This document shows, piece after piece, positions 33,827-41,391 of a stretch of 64,000 nucleotides of DNA; within the stretch, counting starts at the first letter, position 1; each line of letters starts with the position of its first letter. The DNA comes from Niabella insulamsoli. GTDB lineage: Bacteria; Bacteroidota; Bacteroidia; Chitinophagales; Chitinophagaceae. Location of the stretch: the NCBI RefSeq assembly GCF_039652435.2, contig NZ_CP190246.1, forward strand, positions 682,001-746,000, written 5' to 3'. A program made the translations under genes and the position numbers. A model generated the notes under the pieces. That model worked only from the letters and a program-made list of their open reading frames with translations, was not told the origin of the DNA and did not search any database.

Positions 33827-34936
33827 ATGATTCTAAATTATAAAACATTCACGCTCGGAGTAGAAGAGGAGTATATGGTGCTCGACCCCGACACTTTTGA
33901 ACTAAAGAGCCATGAGCAGCAAATTGTACAGGAAGGGCAAAAGACAATAAAAGATAAAGTCAAGGCTGAAATGCATCAGGCTGTTGTGGAAGTGGGTACC
34001 GATATCTGCCAGGATATTGACGAAGCGTATAAGGATGTTTCATTTCTTAGAAAGACGATCAGCGATATTGCCGGTACACTCAATTTAACGCTCGGGGCCG
34101 CCGGCACTCATCCTTTCAGTCATTGGGAAAAACAACTGATCACCGATCATCAACGCTATAACGAAATCATTGCGGAGCTCCAGGAAGCGGCGCGTAGCAA
34201 TTTGATTTTCGGCCTGCATGTGCATGTTGGCATGGAAAGCCGCGAGCTGGCCAATCATATTGCTAATTCCACAAGATATTTTCTGCCCCATATTTTCGCG
34301 CTCAGCACCAATTCTCCGTTTTGGGAAGGCAGGACGACCGGCTACAAATCCTATCGCACAAAAGTTTTCGACAAGTTCCCGCGCACCGGCATTCCCGATG
34401 CTTTTGAAAGCATTGAGGCGTATGATAATTATGTCAAAATGCTGATCAAAACCAACTGTATCGACAACGCTAAAAAGATCTGGTGGGATCTTCGGGTACA
34501 CCCGTTTTTTAATACCGTCGAATTTAGAATCTGCGATATACCGATGACGGTGGACGAAACCATCGCCATTGCCGCCCTGTTTCAGGCGATCTGCGCGCGC
34601 ATTTATATGCTGCGCAGCAAGAACATGAATTATATTCAGTATTCGCGGCCATTGATCAACGAAAACAAATGGCGGGCCAGCCGCTATGGGCTGGATGGCT
34701 ACCTTATAGATTTTGGAAAGGAAGAGGAGGTGAACACACGCGCTTTAATTTATGAGCTCCTGAATTTTATAGATCCCGTTATTCCACATCTGGGCAGTCA
34801 GCATCGCATCGACTATGTTCATAAAATTATGGAGATGGGAACGGGCGCCGACCGTCAGCTGGCCATTTATGATCAAACCAGCGATCTGATCCAGGTGGCC
34901 AAATACGTCAGCGACCACTTTCTCGATGGTGTTTAA
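33827..34936 (+). CDS. Carboxylate-amine ligase, GCS2/YbdK type
   Basis: 369 aa. FTLGVEEEYMVLDPDTFEL (8-26) is the GCS2 family start, HVHVGMESRE and IWWDLRVHPFFNTVEFRICDIPMTVDET are the metal and ATP site. Related to plant-type glutamate-cysteine ligase; YbdK has weak gamma-glutamyl-cysteine activity. It overlaps the convergent SprT-like gene by 4 nt. The substrate is not deducible. Confidence 0.9.
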   Translation: MILNYKTFTLGVEEEYMVLDPDTFELKSHEQQIVQEGQKTIKDKVKAEMHQAVVEVGTDICQDIDEAYKDVSFLRKTISDIAGTLNLTLGAAGTHPFSHWEKQLITDHQRYNEIIAELQEAARSNLIFGLHVHVGMESRELANHIANSTRYFLPHIFALSTNSPFWEGRTTGYKSYRTKVFDKFPRTGIPDAFESIEAYDNYVKMLIKTNCIDNAKKIWWDLRVHPFFNTVEFRICDIPMTVDETIAIAALFQAICARIYMLRSKNMNYIQYSRPLINENKWRASRYGLDGYLIDFGKEEEVNTRALIYELLNFIDPVIPHLGSQHRIDYVHKIMEMGTGADRQLAIYDQTSDLIQVAKYVSDHFLDGV

Positions 34937-35565
34937 TCGTTGGGGCCGGTCACCATTAAAACCTCGTACACCGGGCTAAAAAGATAAGTGCGGCTGGTTG
35001 CCATTTCAACACAGCTATACCTTTTGGTTCGCTTTTTTCCTTTTTGAAAAGTTCTGCCATCTTTTATTTTGAAAACGGCGCCCTCGGGCAGGTCTTCTAT
35101 TAATTTATAGCCCTTTTTGGGAGAATCGTATCGGTATAAAACTCTTTGCAGGTTTTCCTCCGAACAGGTAGAAGCGCCCGGATTTTGTAAGGTTTTCAAC
35201 AACTCCTTTTGTATATCGGCGGGAAAGAGCTGCTTTTCAATAAACTGGCTGAGAATTTGGCCGTAGATTGTTTTCCATTCGCGGCCATGCGCCTGAATGC
35301 GGTTGCCATATTTCTCAAACGCGATCAGGTGTGCGAGTTCGTGCAGCAGCGTAATTAAAAAAGCATATTTATTGAGATTGCCGTTGACACTGATGCGGTG
35401 GTGTTTGGTATCAACGCTGTGGCGATAATCACCCAAAACCGAATTCCTGCTTTTGGCAATCGTAAGATGCACTTTATAGAAATTCAGAAAAGCGACCACC
35501 GGTTCGTAAGTGTGGTCGGGCAAATAAGCCGATAGTTGCATTAATGGCACTTCCTTTTTAGCCAT
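34933..35565 (-). CDS. SprT-like zinc-protease domain protein
   Basis: 210 aa. TLLHELAHLIAFEKYG has HELAH (H75, E76, H79) and a further His (H93) in QAHGREWK, the SprT-like zincin motif, as in Spartan DNA-protein crosslink proteases. Bacterial members have no proven function. It overlaps the upstream membrane-protein gene by 8 nt, so it belongs to the AtpZ-like operon. Confidence 0.85.
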   Translation of the reverse strand: MAKKEVPLMQLSAYLPDHTYEPVVAFLNFYKVHLTIAKSRNSVLGDYRHSVDTKHHRISVNGNLNKYAFLITLLHELAHLIAFEKYGNRIQAHGREWKTIYGQILSQFIEKQLFPADIQKELLKTLQNPGASTCSEENLQRVLYRYDSPKKGYKLIEDLPEGAVFKIKDGRTFQKGKKRTKRYSCVEMATSRTYLFSPVYEVLMVTGPND

Positions 35566-35968
35566 TCTTATTATTTCTCAATGCTTTTTGGAGTGAAGAA
35601 ACCTCAATAATGTTATAAAGCACATAAATGCCCAGGCACACAAATAAAGTCGTTTTATCTACCTGCCCGTTGTTCGAATAAATATAAATAAATGCGGCTA
35701 TGGCGCATACAAACAACCGAATGATAAAACCTGAATAAAAAACGCGAACAAATACATGCGGGTTGGGATTATCGATTGCTTTTAACGCGTTTCTCACCGT
35801 TAAAATGCCGACCAGGAAAAGGATGATATTAGCAATCACAACCACATCCCGGTCAATGCCCGCCTGCGTCAGTTTTTCTTTAAATATTAAGAAGAAAGCA
35901 GTTAAAAGCGTAAAAACCAGTGCCATTAGTTTGATAGGGTTAAAAGATGCCCCTTTGTTTTGCTCCAT
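35558..35968 (-). CDS. Four-TM membrane protein, unknown
   Basis: 136 aa with four hydrophobic segments (about 12-28, 42-60, 75-95, 107-123). Its place directly after an AtpZ-like gene (TAATG overlap) is where an AtpI-like or hypothetical membrane protein sits in many Bacteroidota ATP synthase loci. No F0 genes follow here; a SprT-like gene does. Confidence 0.65.
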   Translation of the reverse strand: MEQNKGASFNPIKLMALVFTLLTAFFLIFKEKLTQAGIDRDVVVIANIILFLVGILTVRNALKAIDNPNPHVFVRVFYSGFIIRLFVCAIAAFIYIYSNNGQVDKTTLFVCLGIYVLYNIIEVSSLQKALRNNKNG

Positions 35969-36177
35969 TATTTTTTATTCTTTTTCCCGGTTTCTTTAAT
36001 TAGTTTATAAAAAGCTGCGGCCAGTATCAGCAAAGGTAAGGCTACGGTCAATAATGGCGAGATGCTAAATTTTGCATCGAGTTTAATGCCTGCGAAAACA
36101 CTCAAAGCAATTAAAACCAACAATTGAGCGCTGACGCCCAGATAGCGCAGCCAGGGACTGTAATTTTTCGGATCCAA
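35968..36177 (-). CDS. AtpZ/AtpI family protein
   Basis: 69 aa with two TM helices: WLRYLGVSAQLLVLIALSVF and LLTVALPLLILAAAFYKLI. The G-V-S...Q and small-residue spacing is typical of AtpZ/AtpI, which aid c-ring assembly or Mg2+ supply to the F1F0 ATP synthase. First gene of a three-gene overlapping operon that lacks atpB/E/F. Confidence 0.82.
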   Translation of the reverse strand: MDPKNYSPWLRYLGVSAQLLVLIALSVFAGIKLDAKFSISPLLTVALPLLILAAAFYKLIKETGKKNKK

Positions 36178-36330
36178 CTTTTTGGGATAAAGCTACAGAT
36201 AAATAATGGGGGAAAGGAGCCGCAAGCCGATTTTTGAATTTTAAGAAATAATAATTAATTTAAGATGTAGATTTACCGCAATTTTGCCAGGTTGGCGAAA
36301 CAGATTTGTTGGTGACATAAAAAAAATTTG

Positions 36331-38742
36331 ATGAAGCAATCCGTAAGATTTTTTTGGCGTTTATTTTTTATTGGAATTGGTTTTTTCATAGCTATTTTGC
36401 TGATGGCCAATTTCGGGGTGTTTGGAAAAATGCCTTCGATCGAAGAACTGGAAAACCCAACGATAGCCCAGGCCTCGGAAATTTATGCCAGTGAAGGAAC
36501 TTTGATGGGGAAATTTTACCTGCCATCCGGGAATAGGAGCATTGTTAAGTATAAAGAGATTTCCCCCAATGTGATAAACGCATTGGTGGCAACCGAGGAT
36601 AAAAGATTTTACGAGCATTCCGGCATCGATATTATCGGCACGCTCCGCGCGATTTCATCTGGCGGCACCAAAGGAGGCGGTAGCACTATTACGCAACAGC
36701 TGGCTTTAGCGCTTTTCAATGAGCGCGCAAGAAACCCGGTGAAACGTGTCATTCAGAAATTAAAAGAATGGGTGATTGCCGTAAAACTTGAGCGCAATTT
36801 TACCAAAGAAGAAATTCTGGCGTTATACCTCAACGCCGTTCCCTATCCTGATAATGTGTTTGGCATTAGAAATGCATCGCGAACATTTTTTCAAAAGGAG
36901 CCGGGCCAGCTCAACGTTGATGAAGCTGCGCTTTTGGTTGGAACCATTAACGGGCCGGGCGTATATAATCCGCGGCGTAATCCCAAAGCTTCCATGGACC
37001 GGCGCAATCTTGTGTTGGGCAGGATGGCTGAAAATGGCGATATATCAGCCGCCGAAGCAGCGAATCTGCAGGCAAAGCCCATTGTTTTAAATTATCAAAA
37101 GCCGAGTGAAGATTTGGGTTACGCTCCCTACTTCCGCGAAGTTTTACGAGAAGAGGTTAAAAAGATACTTAAAGAAATTTCGAAACCAGACGGTTCTTCC
37201 TATAATATATATAACGACGGGTTGAAGATATACACGACGATTAACCCCGTGATGCAGCTTTACGCGGAAGAAGCGGTGGCAAAACAAGCGCCGCAATTGT
37301 ACCGCAATGTGATTCGCCAGGGATTTGTGAAAAATGGCAGCGTGTGGAAGTCGCATGAAAATATTCTGAAAAATGCAATGAAGGCGAGTGAGCGCTGGCG
37401 CAATCTTGCTGAAGATGGGTTGAGCGACAAGGAAATAGAAGCGACCTTTCATGAAAAAACGCCGATGAAAGTGTTTGCGTGGAATGCGGAGCGGTCGAAA
37501 GACACGGTGATGACGCCTTACGACTCCATCAAATACCATCGTTTGTTTACACAGGCTGGTTTTATGGCCATGGATCCGTTAACAGGAGAAGTAAAAGCCT
37601 GGGTCGGCGGCATTGATTTTAAAACTTTCAAATATGATCACGTTAACCTCAACACCAAGCGGCAGGTGGGTTCAACCATCAAGCCATTATTATATGGCGA
37701 AGCTGTGGAAGAATTGAATTTCACACCCGAAACCCCCGTTCAGGACATTCAGCAAAATTTTGGCGGCGGCAGGCTGGTGCCGGCAACCGGTGGCAGCTGT
37801 ACGGGCCGCACCATGCCGATGGCGAACGCCTTAGCCTGGTCGCGAAATTGTGCCACCGCGTATATTATGAAACAGGTGGGTCCCGGCAAGTTTGTAGATT
37901 TTTTACAGCGGATTGGCGTTCCCACCAAAGTGGCGCCCCATCCGTCCATTGCGCTGGGAGCGTGTGAATTATCGCTCTTTGAAATGATGTGGGCCTATTC
38001 GATGTTTGGTGGCCGCGGGTTTTCAACCAAACCTTATTTTATCAGCCGCATTGAAGACCGCAATGGCAATGTTATTAAAAGATTGGATTATAGTGTGAAC
38101 AGGAGAGAAGCGATCAGCGAGTCGACCGCCTACATTATGTCGCGCATGATGCAAGGGCCTGTGGACAAAGGAACCGCGGCCGGGTTGAGAGGCCGCCTGG
38201 GCGCTGCGGAAATGGCGGGTAAAACCGGTACTACTAACGACAATAGCGATGCCTGGTTCATGGGTTTTGTGCCCCAGCTGCTGGCCGGCGTGTGGGTAGG
38301 TAGTGATGACCGTTTCATCCGCAACGAAGGATCCGGAGGTTTTGGAGGCGCAGCAGCGCGGCCTATCTGGGAGCATTTTTTCAAAAAAGTATATGCTAAT
38401 GAAGAAATGGGCATCAATAAAGAGGATCGTTTTATAGAGCCGCCTACCCTCAGCAACGAAGCTGTAAGCGCCGATCCGTCTTCTCTTATTCTTGATGAAA
38501 GTATTGCGCCGAGCGCCGAGGGCCAGGACATTGGCGTGGGCACCGAGCAAGACTACATGCTGAACAATGAAGAGTATATCGGCCCGGAATCTGCTCCTTT
38601 GCCTGAAGATCCGAATAAGCAGAAAAAGCCGGTAAAAGATACGAGCAAAAAGGTGGTAAAAGAAAAGCCGATCGGCACGCCCGAGGAGCCTAAAAAGAAA
38701 AAAGGTTTCTTTAGAAAGATTTTTGGCAAAAAAGATGATTAA
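36331..38742 (+). CDS. Class A penicillin-binding protein (PBP1A-like)
   Basis: 803 aa. One N-terminal TM helix (10-30), a GT51 glycosyltransferase with ATEDKRFYEHSGID (E89 catalytic) and STITQQLALALF, then a transpeptidase with STIK (S448, K451), SRN (504-506) and KTGT (K631). Polymerises and crosslinks peptidoglycan in the periplasm. The C-terminal ~110 residues are an acidic then lysine-rich tail (KPVKDTSKKVVKEKP), ending FFRKIFGKKDD. ATG at 36331 preferred over TTG at 36328. Confidence 0.95.
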   Translation: MKQSVRFFWRLFFIGIGFFIAILLMANFGVFGKMPSIEELENPTIAQASEIYASEGTLMGKFYLPSGNRSIVKYKEISPNVINALVATEDKRFYEHSGIDIIGTLRAISSGGTKGGGSTITQQLALALFNERARNPVKRVIQKLKEWVIAVKLERNFTKEEILALYLNAVPYPDNVFGIRNASRTFFQKEPGQLNVDEAALLVGTINGPGVYNPRRNPKASMDRRNLVLGRMAENGDISAAEAANLQAKPIVLNYQKPSEDLGYAPYFREVLREEVKKILKEISKPDGSSYNIYNDGLKIYTTINPVMQLYAEEAVAKQAPQLYRNVIRQGFVKNGSVWKSHENILKNAMKASERWRNLAEDGLSDKEIEATFHEKTPMKVFAWNAERSKDTVMTPYDSIKYHRLFTQAGFMAMDPLTGEVKAWVGGIDFKTFKYDHVNLNTKRQVGSTIKPLLYGEAVEELNFTPETPVQDIQQNFGGGRLVPATGGSCTGRTMPMANALAWSRNCATAYIMKQVGPGKFVDFLQRIGVPTKVAPHPSIALGACELSLFEMMWAYSMFGGRGFSTKPYFISRIEDRNGNVIKRLDYSVNRREAISESTAYIMSRMMQGPVDKGTAAGLRGRLGAAEMAGKTGTTNDNSDAWFMGFVPQLLAGVWVGSDDRFIRNEGSGGFGGAAARPIWEHFFKKVYANEEMGINKEDRFIEPPTLSNEAVSADPSSLILDESIAPSAEGQDIGVGTEQDYMLNNEEYIGPESAPLPEDPNKQKKPVKDTSKKVVKEKPIGTPEEPKKKKGFFRKIFGKKDD

Positions 38743-38854
38743 TAACACCCGGCTTACACAAAAGAGCAAGAAGGTTTAAGCAAAAAATGAGTGTGTTAAC
38801 ACATCAGTCATCTGCGCTATAAAGAACGACGGGTAAAGGGAGCAGATATATATC

Positions 38855-38887
38855 TTGTACGTCTTTAAATCTTGCGTGTTATATTTG
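38855..38887 (+). promoter_or_regulatory. Promoter of the alpha-oxoamine synthase gene
   Basis: TTG near 38855-38857, ~22-bp spacer, then TATATTTG at 38880-38887. Predicted start about 38894, 30 nt before the ATG. Confidence 0.62.
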
Positions 38888-38923
38888 CACGAATTTTTCT
38901 CATATTAAATTACTTTTTAGTAT

Positions 38924-40189
38924 ATGGCAGATATTTTTGATAGATTGTTGAAGAACTACGGCCCTATCGGTCAACACCGTGAAAGAGCACATGGATATTT
39001 TGCATTTCCAAAGTTGGAAGGAGAGATCGGTAGCCGGATGAAGTTCAGAGGGAATGATGTAATCGTTTGGAGTTTAAATAATTATCTTGGTTTAGCCAAT
39101 CATCCGGACATAAGAAAGGCCGATGCCGACGGAGCGTCCGAATTTGGCCTGGCCCATCCGATGGGAGCGCGCATGATGAGCGGCAACAGCAATTTACACG
39201 AAAAGCTCGAGGCTGAATTGGCTGAGTTTGAAGAAAAAGAAGACGCGATCTTGTTGAATTTTGGTTACCAGGGAATGGTGAGCATTATCGACGTGCTTTG
39301 CAGCCGCCATGATGTGATTGTTTATGACGCGGAAAGCCACGCTTGTATTATCGATGGTCTGCGCCTGCATCCGGGGCATCGTTTTGTTTTCAAACATAAT
39401 AATATTGAAGACTTCGAGAAGCAAATGCAACGCGCCACGGCTTATCTTGAAAAGCAAAACAAAGGCGGCGGCATTTTGGTAATTACCGAAGGGGTTTTCG
39501 GCATGGCCGGCGACCAGGGTAAACTAAAAGAGATTGCCGCGCTTAAGGATAAATACGATTTCAGGTTATTGGTAGACGATGCACATGGTTTTGGTACGCT
39601 CGGGAAAAAAGGCGCAGGCGCCGGTGAAGCCCAGGGCGTTCAGGATAAAATTGACCTGTATTTTTCGACCTTCGCCAAATCAATGGCTTCCATTGGGGCT
39701 TTCGTTGCCGGCGACAGAAAAATCATCGATTATATTCGCTACAATATCCGCAGCCAGATCTTCGCTAAAAGTTTGCCCATGCCGCTGGTGGTAGGTAATC
39801 TAAAAAGGCTGGAGTTATTAAAAACCCGTCCTGAGCTGAAAGAAAAACTTTGGGAAAATGCGCTTAAGCTGCAAAAAGGCCTAAAAGAAAGAGGTTTTGA
39901 CATCGGGAATACCGACTCTGTTGTAACACCGATTTATATGAAGGGCGGGGTGGAAGAAGCCACCGCCATGGTGATGGACCTTCGCGAAAACTATAAAATT
40001 TTCTGTTCCATCGTCGTTTACCCGGTTATTCCGCGGGGTCATATTATTTACAGGCTTATTCCAACCGCGAGCCACACCGACGAGGATATCAACGCAACGC
40101 TCGAGGCATTTACAGCCGTAAAAGAAAAACTGGATGCCGGAGCTTATAAAACCAACGCTATTCCCGACATGGCAGAAGTTAGAAAATAA
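38924..40189 (+). CDS. Alpha-oxoamine synthase (serine palmitoyltransferase-like)
   Basis: 421 aa PLP enzyme of the AONS/KBL/SPT family. VWSLNNYLGLANHP (48-61), MGARMMSGNSNLHEKLE, LVDDAHGFGTLGKKGAG (216-232) and the PLP lysine K252 in STFAKSMASIGAF. The N-terminal extension YGPIGQHRERAHGYFAFPK is typical of the Bacteroidota long-chain-base enzymes. Likely condenses an acyl-CoA/ACP with serine (sphingolipids) or cysteate (sulfonolipids); the sequence alone does not tell me which. No bioF-type biotin genes are near. Confidence 0.85.
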   Translation: MADIFDRLLKNYGPIGQHRERAHGYFAFPKLEGEIGSRMKFRGNDVIVWSLNNYLGLANHPDIRKADADGASEFGLAHPMGARMMSGNSNLHEKLEAELAEFEEKEDAILLNFGYQGMVSIIDVLCSRHDVIVYDAESHACIIDGLRLHPGHRFVFKHNNIEDFEKQMQRATAYLEKQNKGGGILVITEGVFGMAGDQGKLKEIAALKDKYDFRLLVDDAHGFGTLGKKGAGAGEAQGVQDKIDLYFSTFAKSMASIGAFVAGDRKIIDYIRYNIRSQIFAKSLPMPLVVGNLKRLELLKTRPELKEKLWENALKLQKGLKERGFDIGNTDSVVTPIYMKGGVEEATAMVMDLRENYKIFCSIVVYPVIPRGHIIYRLIPTASHTDEDINATLEAFTAVKEKLDAGAYKTNAIPDMAEVRK

Positions 40190-40211
40190 TACAAAAAAAG
40201 TTCCCAAAGAA

Positions 40212-40246
40212 AAAGCCGCTTCAAAATCAATTGAAGCGGCTTTCTT
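40212..40246. terminator. Bidirectional intrinsic terminator
   Basis: AAAGCCGCTTCAA, 6-nt loop, TTGAAGCGGCTTT: a perfect 13-bp stem, T-rich on both sides, between convergent genes. Confidence 0.88.
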
Positions 40247-40268
40247 TATGAAGAAAATGCGATAAAAC

Positions 40269-40673
40269 TTATTTGATTTTGTTTACAGCAACTTCGTTTA
40301 CCACTTTTTTGTTGTTGCTCACATTGTAAACGCTAACGGTTTTACCTTTTGTGTTCGAAATAGTAAAAGTTAAATCGTATTCGCTGTAAAGATCGCTGTC
40401 AAACTGATAGTTACGAACGATTTTTTTACCGGTAACTTTTTCGTTGTACAATACAGTACCATCGTTGTCAGTAACCGAAACAAAGAACACTTCGTTGGCT
40501 TTGTTATCCAAAGACAGTCTGTAAACGGGTAAATCATTTACGTTTCCTACGTAAGCAACTTCGGCTTTTTTATCTTCATCGTTCACCGCGAATGCAGGAG
40601 CAGCGATTGAAGTTGAAAATAAAGTAACTAATGCTAAAGCGAAGATTTTTGTTTTTGATAAATATGTTTTCAT
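40269..40673 (-). CDS. Secreted small protein, unknown
   Basis: 134 aa. Signal peptide (MKTYLSKTKIFALALVTLFST, cut near APAFA). The mature part alternates short strands (VYRLSLDNKANEVFFVSVTD, TVLYNEKV, YDLTFTISN), fitting a small beta-sandwich; Lys/Asn/Val rich. Similar small secreted proteins are common in Chitinophagaceae but unassigned. It follows a 34-codon ORF by 68 bp and shares its promoter. Confidence 0.72.
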   Translation of the reverse strand: MKTYLSKTKIFALALVTLFSTSIAAPAFAVNDEDKKAEVAYVGNVNDLPVYRLSLDNKANEVFFVSVTDNDGTVLYNEKVTGKKIVRNYQFDSDLYSEYDLTFTISNTKGKTVSVYNVSNNKKVVNEVAVNKIK

Positions 40674-40741
40674 GTTATAAAGTTTTATATTTTAAAAAAT
40701 TTTGTTTTAAGTAAAGTGCCTGTCATCATCAGGCGTTTCTT

Positions 40742-40846
40742 CTATTTTTGTTGATTCGACACCGGTCCGGCGCTGGTCAACGTGTTTGCAAATAATACTC
40801 CTAACTCGTAGGCTACCTTTTTTGCTTGTAAAAGAACTGTTTTCAT
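40742..40846 (-). CDS. 34-aa peptide with strong Shine-Dalgarno
   Basis: MKTVLLQAKKVAYELG, then VLFANTLTSAGPVSNQQK and TAG. On the minus strand AAGGAG lies 6 nt before the ATG, an unusually strong ribosome site for Bacteroidota. The first ~24 residues could form an amphipathic helix; the tail is polar. No family recognised. A good promoter lies ~150 nt upstream (40999-41030). It could be a membrane-active peptide, a leader peptide or a small regulator (inference). Confidence 0.6.
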   Translation of the reverse strand: MKTVLLQAKKVAYELGVLFANTLTSAGPVSNQQK

Positions 40847-40998
40847 AATTGTCTCCTTTTTTTAATTCTTCAATATTTTATTTCTCGTTATACGGGCTAA
40901 AATCGCCGGGCGGCAAACAAAACGAGACAAGCGAAAGTTACTTTTGAGCGCTTTACTTAATCATACCGGTATGTAGTAATGATTATGTATTTGTTACA

Positions 40999-41030
40999 CA
41001 AAGATAGCACGCCAAAAAGGGCGTTGCAAA
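40999..41030 (-). promoter_or_regulatory. Bacteroidota-type promoter (minus)
   Basis: On the minus strand TTTG (41030-41027), a 20-bp spacer, then TATCTTTG (41006-40999), an exact TAnnTTTG. Predicted start near 40992, so the leader before the 34-codon ORF is about 145 nt. Confidence 0.72.
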
Positions 41031-41391
41031 CCATTATCAATGGTATTTTAGGAAGCTAAAATTTTCAAAAATTATTTCAAATAATTGAAAATCAAATAAT
41101 TGAAATATAGAATTGAATGATGCCCAACGCCGAAAACAAGTTTTAAAAAAGCCGGAATTACCCTGATTTCCGGTAAAAAAATATTCAAAAACAGCAAAGT
41201 TTTTCATGCGGCTGGTTTGCCTGGGTTTCCCTAAAAATTTTAAATAAAATGCCTGTTTGATTGAATTAATCTTACCATAATGATAAAAGTCGCGACATCT
41301 ATCTAAAAAATATTATCTTAACGGCTTGATTGCCCGGCAACGGGTGCTCAAATAGGATAAATAATAACAGATCACATAATTTTTAAGAGTA
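41031..41391. other. AT-rich intergenic upstream of ppc
   Basis: About 360 bp with no ORF of note. It should hold the ppc promoter, but I see no clean -33/-7 pair. Contains the short inverted repeat ATTTCAAATAATTGAAAAT around 41074-41092. Confidence 0.45.

Noticed and set aside
38023..38769. Long minus ORF (248 codons) opposite the PBP1A gene
   Set aside because: Antisense to conserved transpeptidase motifs; no start signal or family match.
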